Assembly (NCBI RefSeq): GCF_954871325.1
Contig: NC_088779.1
Location: 9,426,846 to 9,490,845, forward strand
DNA: 64,000 nucleotides
Direction: 5' to 3'
Origin: Gordionus sp. m RMFG-2023
Taxonomy: Eukaryota; Nematomorpha; Gordioida; Chordodea; Parachordodidae
Each line of letters begins with the position of its first letter. Positions within the stretch are counted from its first letter, which is position 1. The position numbers and the translations under genes are program-made. The notes beneath the pieces were generated by a model, which saw only the letters and a list, made by a program, of their open reading frames with translations, had not been told where the DNA came from and ran no database searches. Of the stretch, positions 18,239-31,300 are shown piece after piece.

Positions 18239-20580
18239 TATAGTGTCTGAGGAGAATTGATTCATGCTTTGATTAGAATTAGTTATAATAAATGGGAAAC
18301 CTTTTAATATTAATGATGATTCTGGTTTAAAAAAATTATTGATCTCATTACTAAAGCTAAATGTATCCATCAATCGTTTTAAGATTAGAGATCTACTTGG
18401 TGAGGAGTCAAAAAAAATACAAGCCAAAATAAATAAATTTATTTTAAAAGATTGATTCAGACAAAAGATTGGGGAGAAACATTCTATAAATAAATAAAAT
18501 ATACAGTATATAAAAGGAAATATAATATTAAACTTAGCTATGAAAGGGGTTAAACTAAGTGCGAATTCTGAATATATTTGAAGAATGATATTACAAACAT
18601 TGAATAAATTTGATGTGTTTGTACAATTACGACGGATAATGGTACGAGTTTTATGAAATTAATTAAATTATTAAATGAATATTAATTGGATGAGATAGAT
18701 GATGTTGATGATGACAATGAAGATGAGGATGCAATTAATATAGAGGGGGTTATAGAGGATTTATCCATCAATGATTGCACCAGGTGTGCAACCCATACTC
18801 TCGTGTTAACTGTTGATTCCTTTAAAGAATATTTATAATGAAACTATTATTGATAAAGCAAGGTATGTTGTTAACAACTCCCACAATTGTAGAATCTTAA
18901 AAACAACAACAAGACCGATGGTTAAATGCCGATTCGATTTAGAAAAATTAACTAGTTCTTTTTCTTATATATTGGAAGACATGAAAATTCGAGAGAAAAT
19001 GTTAAAAGATATGCAGTGATCAAAACGTGTCAGAGTGATATACTGACAAAATTGCAACAATTTTTATGCATCAAGAATAACACTCGGTAATATTATCTTA
19101 TTTGCTTAGATTTATAAGTTGGCTATCATCATTTAAAACTATTGTGAAAAAATTCATACCTTAAGTTGCTTTGAGGGCATCTTTGAAAAAGGATTCTCAA
19201 GATCCTACCACTTCTGGCTAGTGATATATTTTTAGAAAAATTTTATTTTATCTATTGTTTATAACAAGTTTCGCTTGTACAAAATTGCAAAACATGTCTA
19301 ATGCAGTTTGATGAAAGATTTAATGATGAATCAATGAAATTTTATAAACCAAAGGGAATGGTGGAAAAGACATTTCTTAAAGATGATATTTGTTAATTTC
19401 ACCATTTGAATTCGAGTCATGTTTTTGAAGAAAGTCTAAGTTTCAAAATATTTATATGATAGCTAAAAAGGAGAATGTAATTATTACACATAACCTGGAG
19501 ATTAAAGGTCTGCATTGGGTGGGTTTTGGACCAAAAGCTCGCCCATCCAATGTTTTTTAAAAAAACCCGCCCGCCCAGCCAGCCTATAGTTTTTAAAAAA
19601 ATATATACCCGCCCACCCGCCCATTTGTCTAAAATTCCTTACTCGCCCGCCCATTAGTCGAAAATTTTTTACCCGCTATCCCATTAGTTATAAAAAAATT
19701 TTAACCCAAGCCCGCTTGTAAAATTTAATTATGGTCATTCTTTCATTTTAAGCATCTAATAAAAATATTTCAGCATTACACCTCTACAAAAATTTATAAT
19801 TTAGGAAATTAAATAAGTATAAAAATAATCAATGTAAATTCTGGACAATTTATTTGATCAAATTAAATATTTATGAAAAAAATATAAAAGTAAAATTAAT
19901 ATTATATGTAATTATAATGCAAAAATAATAATGAATCGACATTTTCTGGATTCAAACACGTTCTTCTTTGTTCTAAAAATCTTCCAGCAATGCTAAATCC
20001 GCGTTCGGAAGAAGCACTAGTTGCAGGAATTGCCAATATTTTTCTTGCTAATCTTGATAGCTTTGGCACAAAGTAGGATATCCGTTTGAAGTACATCCTC
20101 TTCCTCAAGTGAGATCTTTAAATAAAAGTGAAACCCAATACAGATTGCAAACCCAAAAAAAAAGAAATTTTCAGAGAAAAGTTTTATTACATTCCCATAA
20201 AAGGAAATATTAATCTAAGAAAAAAGTTTTAATGTTGTGTTTATTACATAATATAGTTAGGTAAATGTTCTTCACTTTAAAAAAAACGATTGGTACAATA
20301 AAAAAATAAATATTGTAATAGATCATTTAAAAAAAAAATATTTTTAGTTTGTTTTTGAACAAAAATTTTAAATTTCCTTAACCCGCCCGCCCAATTTTTA
20401 AATTTTTTAAACCCGACCGCCCGCCTGCCCATTCTTGAAAAAATTTTACCCGCCTATCCGTCCGCCCACTTAGACGGGCGGGCTGGCAAAACCCCGTGCA
20501 GACCTCTACTGGAGATTAAAGAATGTAAAGATATATCAAGATGGGAGAATTGTAAATTTATTTAAAATATATAAATTAAG
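18239..20580 (+). mobile_element. degenerate hAT transposase, split by a younger hAT insertion
   Basis: The order of motifs is that of a hAT transposase. About 18280-18430 reads IINGKPFNINDDSGLKKLL, then LLGEESKKIQ. About 18625 reads TTDNGTSFMKLIKLLNE, and about 18765 reads CTRCATHTLVLTVDS. The frame at 18813-19019 continues with KARYVVNNS. Stops and frame changes occur throughout. The C-terminal dimerisation domain is not visible after the insertion at 19502-20508. Reading LEIKECKDISRW resumes past the insertion, so the older copy was split by it. Confidence 0.75.
19502..20508 (-). mobile_element. non-autonomous hAT, TAGAGGTCTGCA ends, perfect 8-bp target duplication
   Basis: The ends are TAAAGGTCTGCA (left) and TGCAGACCTCTA (right), inverted with one mismatch. 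CTGGAGAT flanks both sides (19494-19501 and 20509-20516), the 8-base duplication expected of hAT. Both subterminal zones are packed with CCCGCCCGCC words. Inside, 19902-20108 on the minus strand keeps a hAT dimerisation domain: ARKILAIPATSASSERGFSI, then RTCLNPENVDSLLFLHYN. So it is a deletion derivative about 1 kb long, oriented minus. It interrupts the older plus-strand hAT. Confidence 0.88.
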
Positions 20581-21563
20581 CTTCTTCTAATGATGATTCT
20601 CAAACTTACGTTTCAGATTAGAATATTCGTTTATTTTACCTTATACCTTACTTTCTAATTTTTCTGCTTTCCCTAATTATCAATATATAAATTTTATTAA
20701 TTCCCACTACTTACTATCGAAAGGGATATGAGTAAAATTAAACTAATTAAGACAAGACTTCGTAGTATTCTTTTCTAAATTTTACCATTTTATCAATGGA
20801 ACAATATTTATTTAAATATAAATATTCGAAATTACTTTCGTTTTCTTCTTCCCTAATTTGCCTAAATTATTAATTTCAAAAAAATATTTTTTTAATGTAG
20901 ATATATTTTTTACATTTTTATTTATATTATTTATTAAAGATGCAATAATTATTATAATTTATTATTGAGGTTAGGAATCAAAAAAATAATTAATTGCTTC
21001 ATCAAAAATCTGAAGTTTATCAGAAAAAAATGGACATTTTTCAAGGAAAATATCAAAAAATAAATTAGACCACTGTGACTAAAAAAGACACTTTCATTTG
21101 GAAAAAAAGATATTATGATATTGAAAAAAGCCAATGGGTTGGGCCGGTCCGGACTTTGCAGTTCGGTTTTACAGATGCCCTAAATGATATCTTTTAGATA
21201 TTTACCAAGTATGAAACTACAAAAGAAAAATCCATATATTTTTTATTTGGCATTCATTTCCAATTTGCTAACATTATATAACACAAAATAAAATATAATA
21301 AAAAGTATTCCATGTAACAGAGCAAGGTATAATAAAAAATGTAAATATAGATATCAAAAAAATATTTTTTTTACATAAAAAATTAATTGTAACATTTCAA
21401 GTTAAAACGGTATAAATGCTATGAAAAAAAAAATACAATATTTGTGCTTGCTGTTGTTTTTTTGGATTTGTTTAAATGCATTATAATTTTGTAGACAAAA
21501 TTCAAATAAATTTATTTTATAATAAGTACGGTAATATAAACATATGATTACTCTGCCAGAATA
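20581..21563. other. 3' flank of the nephrin-like gene, noncoding
   Basis: AT-rich, with no coding signal recognised. TTTATT at 21511-21516 (AATAAA on the minus strand) lies about 50 bases past the nephrin-like stop and is a candidate poly(A) signal. Confidence 0.4.
21511..21516 (-). terminator. candidate poly(A) signal of the nephrin-like gene
   Basis: AATAAA on the minus strand, 48 bases after the stop codon. The distance is plausible, but chance matches are common here. Confidence 0.35.
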
Positions 21564-22328
21564 TTATATATCGATTCCAGAGTTTAGAGTCTTGATAGAA
21601 CCCTCTATTCCCTCCTGCAAAAATGAATATTCAAAATTATTCGGTGAATCACGTGAGTATTTGGGATAATCGAAATTTTTTAACGCGTCACTGGGTGTCT
21701 TATAATTATTGTCCCTTTTGGATTCTGCCGCAAAAAAATAGTTATTTCCATTCGTACCTTTAAATCCTCGAGGTTGTAAGGTCTTCAAAGGAAGGCGTAT
21801 CAATGATGTATCCATATTTCCAAACTCGCAATTTCCCCGATAATAATTTGTGGGAAGAATGTCATTGCTGCTACTGTTATCATATTTCGCGGTATTATTA
21901 TTATTTTCTAAATCTATTCCAAAACATTTCCCAGTTGAGTGAGAGGAACCAACCGGTGTTAATATGCTCGATTTGCCTGGGGGATAAAAGTTTTCCTCAT
22001 TACCCTGGCTATTTAATGACATTTGATATATGTTGTTTTCGACAGGAAATTTCTGAGCTTTCAATGATTCATTCTTAATAATCTCTTGTTCTCGTAATGA
22101 ATGTCCCATCGCCGGAGAAGGTTTCCTTCCTATATAATTATGAATGACTGTAGTTATGCTCAGTTTATTTTCATTTTTTATTTTATCAATCTGCGGAGGC
22201 CCTTGACGCACGTTCAATGGTTCCTCACTATTCAATATTAAAGGGGAAGGAATAGATCCATTTCCCGAATCGCTCGATAGATTTGAGTATTGCTCGAAAA
22301 GATTATTAGGTGATAGTTGAGGTGATTT
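21564..22328 (-). CDS. nephrin-like last exon, cytoplasmic tail and stop
   Basis: 254 residues, polar and rich in Asn, Ser and Pro, starting KSPQLSPNNLFEQYSNLSS and ending LNSGIDI before TAA. The last residues I-D-I fit a class II PDZ ligand pattern (inference). Tyr motifs such as NIYQM and KYDNS are present. Confidence 0.87.
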   Translation of the reverse strand, partial: KSPQLSPNNLFEQYSNLSSDSGNGSIPSPLILNSEEPLNVRQGPPQIDKIKNENKLSITTVIHNYIGRKPSPAMGHSLREQEIIKNESLKAQKFPVENNIYQMSLNSQGNEENFYPPGKSSILTPVGSSHSTGKCFGIDLENNNNTAKYDNSSSNDILPTNYYRGNCEFGNMDTSLIRLPLKTLQPRGFKGTNGNNYFFAAESKRDNNYKTPSDALKNFDYPKYSRDSPNNFEYSFLQEGIEGSIKTLNSGIDI

Positions 22329-25300
22329 CTAGTTTTCGCAATATAATATATCAAACATTATTTTTTATTCGCTTTTAGTTTGACAGGACTATGACCTTAT
22401 ACTTATTAAAAATTATACAGTATATTACTTTAATGATGTAAATCAAATTTTATGACAACTTTTTTTTAAACATAAATAAAATGAGACCTGTTTCCATTCT
22501 ATAAAGTTAGGCCTAGCAAAATATTTTGATATATCGTCTGGGCATAATAAATTTCTATCATTCGAATAATACTCTTTCAAAGCAATAGAGCTCCTGAGAT
22601 CGGAAATCGTAGCATTAACCGGTTTTAAATTCTCCAATTCGCAAAACCTCTCATCACAATATGCCTAAATGATTGATTAAAACATATAACTCAGAGAAGT
22701 AAATAAGGGAACGAGAGTCATGTTTAGGGATGTAAGACAGGGGAAATTTCCCATATTTCCCAGGAAATTTTGAAATTTCCCCTATAGATTCCCCAATTTT
22801 TATAATAGGTTTTTTTGCCTAAATCAACATGATTTTTAAAATATTAACAGTTTCCCAATTTTGAAAATGATCTTATGATAAAATAAATACGATTTTTATT
22901 AGATTTTATAAAATCATTTTTTCCTCGTGGTTCATATCATAAATTATAATTGTGTTTTGTTTTTGAATTATGTCAATTTCCCTATTTACATTTGCAAAAT
23001 TTTAGAAGATACTTGTTAAAATTAAATAGCTAGTCTGAAAAGTATATTTATATTATAAATAAATAGAAATAGGAATTTTAAAAATCAACACCATAATAAC
23101 TGACAATGCAAGCAATATGAAAAAAGCATGGGCCCTTGTAAAACTGAAATACCCAACTATTGAATGCATTGGATCCGCTCATGGATTAAATCTACTTGTA
23201 AAGGACATAGCAAATAAGATATTATCCATTCAAATTTTAGTCACAAAAGCTAAAAATATCATAAAATATTTAAAATCTAACAATATTCTTTTATCAACGT
23301 TAAAAGAAAAACAACTCCTAAGAAATAATAATAAAATTGTTTCCCTAAAGTTGCCTAGCCCAACTCGTTGGGCAGATATAGTTTTGATGATAAATAGCTT
23401 GTTAAAAAATAAAGATATTTTACAGGAAATAGCTATTCTTGATATATTTACTGATCGAGATAAGAGACTTACTCTTCTTGATAACGATGGGTTTTTAAAT
23501 GATCTAATGCAACTATATAATTTTATTAAAGTCATATTTACGCAAATAGAGATAGTGAAAGGAGATAAAGCCAATTTATCTGATGTCCCTCAAGCGTTTA
23601 TTCATATCAGGGAGACATTTAACGCTTATAAAACAATATCAAATATATTGTCGCAGAGCGAGATTTTAGAAATAGAGCAGTTTATCAAAAGCCGAAAAAA
23701 TTTTTGTTGTCGGAATATTCATTATGCTGCTCATATATTTGACCCAAGGTTTTGTGGATTTAATTTAAGAGACAATGAAGTTGCAAAGGGGTTGGATTTT
23801 CTGGATATCTAGATTTAGATATTGCAAGAGTAATAGGAAACCTATCCAAATATCGTAAGGGAAGATTTTTTTAATATAGCAAGTCTTTGGCAAGGCGCAT
23901 CATTTACAGATCCAGTGAGTTGGTGGAAGGGTTAAATACTTTTATATTTCTGTAAACAATAACTTAACTCTTTTTCTAAACTTAAAATTGTGTTATTCAA
24001 TATTTTATTAGGTCTATGTTGCAATCAATACATATCGACCCTAGCCATACGAATTTTATCAGTACCACCAACAAGTGCAGCATCAGAAAGAATATGGTCC
24101 TCCTTTGGAAATATTCATTCTAAATCTAGAAATAGAATAAAAAATGACAAAGTTCGCAAATTAGTTTATATAAGAGCCAATCTACATTTTATGGGAAAGG
24201 AAATTTCTGAAAATGACAAATTTCTGGATTCCAGAATTTCAAGCTCTGATCTGGAATCATTTTCATCTTCAAACGAAGATAATTAACTATTCAAAATTAA
24301 TTGTTTAAATATTATTTAGTCTATATATAATATTTCAAATAAAACATGTAAAGTAATTGCAAATTAGTTGAAAATAATTTATATTTGTTTAATTATAATG
24401 TTTATAATCTATATATTTTCAATAAAACATAAAAAAAAATCAATATTGACCTGTAAAGTATTATAAAAAAGATAGTTTCCCGTTTTTTCCCTATTTTCCC
24501 ATTATTTCCCGTTTTTTCCTCCAAAGGGAAATTTCCCCGAAATATAGTTTCCCGGGAAATTTACATCCCTAGTCATTTTACCATTTATTTTATGACCCCC
24601 CCCCCCTCACCTAGTATAAAATTCGCAAATTTCTTTTTAAGGTGTTTTAAGTGAATTGTAAATTTAAAAAAGAATATATATTTCACAAATTATGCTTATA
24701 AATAATCATCCAATTCAGTAATTTATTATAAATAATTTATGTTTTACTAAAATAAATTGCGTACATTATACCTAATTCATATTTTAAATTGCTTGATTAT
24801 GAATCCCATTATAAAAATGGACAACTTAGTATTATTAGTGCTAAAGGTCGTCGCAGCCCCACCTGGCCCAAATTATTAGAAATATTTTTAAGTGGCCTAG
24901 CTACCAAAATTTTAAAAATGCTTTCAAAGCTGATCATTGGGACAATTTATGTCGTTTTCTTTAATAAAATATTATTACTGGAACAACTTATACAAAATAT
25001 ATTCTCCGGGAAAAAGTAAAATAAATTACCGGAGATTGGTATTCAAATGTCGATGTACTATGCTGCATCGGATTTATTACATTGAGTTTGTCGTAACAAT
25101 CGTTGATTTTATTCATTTTCTTAGCATTTTGTCTTAGAATTTCGGCATAGTTTTGTTGCTGATACAAATTATCCGAATCTATCAACTCTGATTTAGTTTC
25201 GTAACCTAAATCCGTGTAAAATTTTAGAAAATATATATCATTTAGGACTAAGTGAAAATTAACATTATATAAAACAATTTTTTATTTAATGGTTCTCGTG

Positions 25301-28300
25301 GTTTAAAAAACAAGAAGAAATGGTTAAGTTATCGAGATAGTCATGTGATCACCTCTGGGAGCTTTACTTTTCTTTAGAAACATTTTATTTCTTTCTTAAA
25401 AGAAATTTGAACTGAAAATATATGCATTATTAAAATTTATAAGACACATCGAATTACATAGTGCTACTTAATTATTCTAACAGTGTCACTTACCCTGTCA
25501 CAGTTGGCGCAAATTAGCGGCGAAGTATACAAAAATTAATGTAAAAATATTATATTTATATAATATTTTGTATATTTTGCGGCGAATTCGCACTAACTGT
25601 GAACATAGGGTTGGTCGAATCTAAAAATTTGGGCACCATAACGAGTATTCTTATTCTTACGAAAAATATTTGCCATCAACTATATATATATATATTCTGT
25701 ATTTACTAATTTGTTGGTCACCCGGCTTTATAGGACTAGAAATAGTGATACCCTCATTTACCATGTCCGGGTTGTGTTGAAGAATTCCTTTATTCAAAGG
25801 GTGATTAGAACAATCCTCAGTTTTTGAGCCGTTAAATAATGACTTAGAGCCCCTGAAGAGATCATCATCATCGTCGATTTTGTAGTTCAAAATAAACTTC
25901 GACCCATTTTCTTTTTGTTTTTGGATAGATCATATATTTTATATATAAATCTAGTAGATTAACATTTAAGTAAATTATGTTATATTATGAATTATATTGT
26001 ACGAATGATTACAACTCATTTTTATAGCGTAAAATATTATTTTTATTAAACTTAAAGTGTTCAACATAATAGAAGAGTTGGGTTATATTTGGTAAAAGTT
26101 TTAAAAATTATGTGCATCGAATAATTAGCTTTTTACCGGTATTTATGTTATCATAACGACTATTATGCTTCCTCTTGCATTGAGCATTCCTACACTGAGA
26201 AACGCCTTTGCAAAACCCTCCTTTTTTACGCCTGCAATGTACAATAATGCTTATGTGACAGATAAGAACAACGGCCACAAATACGCATATAAGAATCATA
26301 ACTAGAGAATGGGAAACATCTTCGATGGCAAATAAGTTGACAGTGCTTCTAGTGTACGGAGTTATCTTCACCCTCTTTAGCATGGTTGTGGAATTATAAT
26401 AGCTCTGATTGATTCTATCTTTAAGATTTAAATTTGTAAAAAACATTATATTTTTCTATTTCTTAATTTAAAAGTAAAAAAAATGATAATAACCTAAATC
26501 ATTATCATAAATATTTTGGAAATAGAGCATAGAGGAAGAATTTTGACAACCCGATGTCCCTATATCATTTGTACCCATGACGCATATCACATATTTGAAG
26601 TCACGTTTCAGATTAAAAATTTCATAGGTTTGAATGTTGTCAGATGAGTACACATTATGCCATTCAAATAAATGTGTATCTTTATCTCCGGTGTCATGAT
26701 TAGATCTTTGAACTAAATTGCGGGAAAGTATAGAGTTTTGAATGTTGTCCAATTCTTCGATCATTCTGACACCAACGGAAAAATTGGTAGGAAGACCTCC
26801 GTCAAAAGGTTTCTCCCATTTTATATTAACGGAATATGGTGATAATCTAGTTAAATTTATCTTCCTGACTGGGTATGGTTTGCCTTAAAAATCAAATAAT
26901 TTTTTTTGGGGAAAAGAAGAAATTCAGTTTAGTTGTTATTATATAAAATTTATTCGGTATTTACCTCTTTTCGCGATAAAGATATTTTGAAAGTCTCTTC
27001 CTAAATCATTATAAGCTACACATTGAATAGTAGTATTGAGGTATTTTGATGATACCTTTGATAGAGAAATTTTGCTAAGAGCTGTAAAGTTTTCCATGGA
27101 GTATGAATTTGTAATTAAAATACCTTTAATACGGTTATTCGTTGTCACTCTTTTACCTAATTATCACAATATACTATAAGGAAATAATTCTCAAATTGTT
27201 ATAAAGAAAAAAAATAAGTATACATTATAAATTCCATTACTAAAATTGATAAAAACTAACCTTCTAATATCCAATCTACCAAGACTTTGGGGTAACCATA
27301 GGCCTGACAATTCAAATTAACTGAATCGGTTAGGTCTGGAGCTACAATCTTAATGTTATTCAATGAAAAGATGGGCGCATATTTGATTTTGAGTTTTATA
27401 TTTGCCAAAACCTGACCAAATTTGTCTTCGAATATACATCCATATTTACCGGCAGTCTTAGGGTTAACTCGCTTAATTTGCAATTCCATAAAATCTTTGC
27501 CTTTGAACTGTGTTTAAAAAATGTCATGTATAAAAACTATATTAAAAAGTCTAAAGTCAAAATTGTATAATAAAAATATCATGATATTTTAACTAAATAG
27601 AACAAAAATGATAGTTAAATTCATATTAATTGAACTTGAAACATGGATCACATTATAAAAATTATATTACCATAATTAAATTAGGATCATTATCTTCGGT
27701 GAGAGTTTTTCCATCGTAAACCCATTTCGTAATGTTAGGTCTCATTTGTACATCATAATCATTATTATTTGGAGTGGTTGAAGAATCAATTGAACCACGA
27801 TTATGATAATAAACTAAACATCTCATGGTGGCAAGGCCTCCATTGTCCACTTCTAACTCTGTATGAGACGTGCTGATGCGTATTGGTTTCATCAATTCCA
27901 AATTCAATTTTACCCACGTGTTTCCGGCTAAATTGGAAATCAAACATTTGTAAGCTCCTACATCCGTGTAATCCACTTTGTTTAACTTAAGCTGCTTTGA
28001 TGTGGTATCTAGGAATAGGCTGAGATTAGAATTTTTTAGTATTCCGGTTATTTCTATTAGGATAAATTATGAAAATAAGCGTTTTATAATAATTCATATG
28101 AAATGCAGAAAAAAAATGTCACAAATTATTTAATATATAAAAATTACCTTCCTTATAGCATTCAAAACTCTTGATATCAGGAGGATATCCGAAAGAGTCA
28201 ATACTTATCAGGACTTGCGAGAAATTAGAAGTTTCATATAACTTTACGACCTGAGCTCCAGCCATATTCAGTTTAAACAAAGGAAGAGTTAGGATTAATA

Positions 28301-31300
28301 TTTTGGCGCTTGCATATATCGAATTTTTTGTCGTTTTGCTTATAGCTTGACAAGTGACTATCTTTTCGTGAAGTGTTTGGTCCACCTCCATCTGAAGTTT
28401 AGAAAATTGTTCATTATTTTATCACGGCTAGGTTTGGATTTTTTAAAAAAAAAAAATTTCGACTCTGCCCGGATTTTTTTAAAATATATTACATTTATTT
28501 TTAATTAGTATAGTTAACAATGGCAATTTAAAATGTTTGGTTTTAAAATATTCTGCCATATCCGGGTATTTTTAAAAAAAATAAAATACGGCCCCCCAGC
28601 CCGTGTGCCCGTGAGGTGTCTGATTTTTATATAATAATAGTATATACTTAAAATGTTATGCGATAGGATATATTGTATTGAATTTTTATTCCTTATTTAC
28701 AAAACGATATTTTTTTTTAAAAAAAACCTAATTGTTATATCTACCCCTAATTTATTTTATTGGAAATTAAATTGGCGCCTAGTATCGACTGATTCAGAAA
28801 AAATCCCGCTATTAGGTCTCTATTTTTAAGAACCTATGAAAATAAGTAAATAATGGTGTGACCTTTTACACTTTTTTAGGCTATTTAGTAAATCGAATCA
28901 GGACACACCCTAGGAATCTTTAAATATTTATGGTGAAATTGAAATTGGCGTAATATATTTAAATTATTTGAAAAAATAAAAGACAAAAAATATTACTTCT
29001 AGTACAGAAAGGGTAATTTTTACGAATGATTTTTTGTCCTCAATAATTTGAGTAGAAATCACGGATACGTTAGGAAGAGGATTATTCTCTAAAAACCATA
29101 TAAGTGTCGGCTCTGGATTACTTTCGGAAACTCGGCACGTAAACTTTTTAAGTTGGTGAACTTTGGCTTCGACCAATGTTGGTAATAGTTCGATTTGGTT
29201 TGCATCAACTTTATATTTATATATTTTTTTAAAAATATATATTTTACCAGTTATTTCGAAAATTTAAGGATAAAATTGTATATTATTTATTTTTTTAGCC
29301 TGGCTAAATCTTATCATTTAACTATATAATGTATGTCATGTGGGTCGCAAATACCGTGCTATTCTACCTTAACTTATTTTATAGAAAATTATTAAAACTA
29401 ATCAATTATAGTGCCCTTTAAAGACTTCGCCAAAATCGTATCTAACCTGTAGGATATCCATCCTGTGAAATACAGGCAATTTGGCCAATAATTTTACTTT
29501 TAAATGATATATTACAACTCTTAAATAGAGATAAATTGTTATGTATACTTAATCCAAAAACGGTTGGTTTACTTTTTTTATAAAAATTTTGAATAAAAAA
29601 TGGGTTATTTAGGCTTTATATAATCTTTATGAATTCATTCTTACAAGTGATGTTGGGCCTGTAAGAAATGCGAGTATTTATGTCCGCAAATTTGTGCTTG
29701 TAAATACATTGGATAGAATTTTTCATATGATTTCTTTTCGCTTTGAACGTGTATTTGATATTGGCCCTGCCCTTTTTGTCATATTCGATTGGAACCTAAC
29801 ATATTTAATTATTTATAATGAATGATTTAAACTGATAATTTGTTTTTATATATTTCAAATCCTAAAATAATTTTTGAGACACTTTTTACATTTTAATGAT
29901 AAAATCTATTTATTTTTTTCCCAAATTGTTTTTATGTGAAATGTATATCATTCAAGAACATAATTATGTTTTTAAGAAAATCAACCTTAATTATTTTATC
30001 TTTTATCTTCCAATACATATCAGAGCCGTTAAGATCGTCATAAATAGCGCACTTTAGTACTGCAGTTTGGTTTTCTGGTATGGACAACGCGTTATAACTG
30101 GGCTTTATAAGCATTATCCCAAATCCCTTTGGAAAATCTGTCAAATATAAAATAATTGATTTCATCATAAAATTAAAAATTCATACTTTTAAAGAGCGAG
30201 ATATAATTTAAATTTAAAGGTTAGTTAGTAAATAAATTAAATAATATATAGTTCTTAAACCAAAGATATCATAAAGCTTTATGGTGGATATATTTTGTTG
30301 ACTCATCGGATTTATGGCAATACAGGATATGTCAAAAAAAGTTGCGTTCAAATCAAAGGGTCCTAATTTCAAGATGGACCAGGTCATGTGTCCATATCCA
30401 ACTTTGTCATCCGAAAATGGATTAATTTCATTTCCGTATTTCAAATTTTTCGCATATACGTAAGGTGTGGAGATGGAATACGTCCACTTGTCGTTAAATT
30501 GGGTTAGATTTAGCATATTAAATCCGTCGTTGCTTACATCTCTTATGATTTCCAAATTGCTGTCCACGGTAAAATTTAAAGCATTTGAATGCCAGCGAAT
30601 TTTGTGGGGTGGATTATTTGCCGATGTTAAACACATCACATAACTACTCTGATTACGCATAAAATCTCCCTCAACTTTTTTAAGGGTCAGGTGTTCTGGA
30701 GGATCTAAAATACAAATTTTGAAAAACCTTTAGAATAAATTTTTCTGATAACGAATTGAATTTATATGGCTAAAGTCCATACCAAGTTTCCTAGAAGTTT
30801 GGTAGTCTCCATATGTAAAAAAAAATTAAAACCAGAAGTATATAGTTATAATTTATTATACAAGGTAGTTTTAAAAATATTAGAATTATTCAGAATTAAT
30901 ACAACTATATTAGATAAAAATGTTTAATGACAAACGCTTGAAATTATCCAAATTTTTTAGTATATATTTTGTAGCGGCTCGATTTTTTTCAAATTTTATA
31001 TACGCTATAGGAACGCTCTGGTATGGTCTTAGTTAACCTATACCATTTTTTTCATAAAATATTATTTCAAGCTTTACGCATATATTATTATTTTAATTGA
31101 TGTATACATGATACTTTATAAGTTTGAAATGATATTTGTATGAGATAAAATGCTATATAATTAATATACGCTTATATAATCTTATTTTATTTATTATTAC
31201 ACTTCTAATATAATATAACCGAAAGAGAGATGGTTAGGTAATTGCTCAATTTTTAGCCAATTTAGCCTCTACTTTTATCAAGGATAAAAATTAAACCTAG

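Noticed and set aside
29440-29485. Minus-strand reading with a Cys (IACISQDGYPT) before a GTTAGA donor, considered as an exon of Ig5
   Set aside because: It has no in-phase acceptor. The exon at 29645-29795 supplies the missing half of Ig5 with both phases correct.
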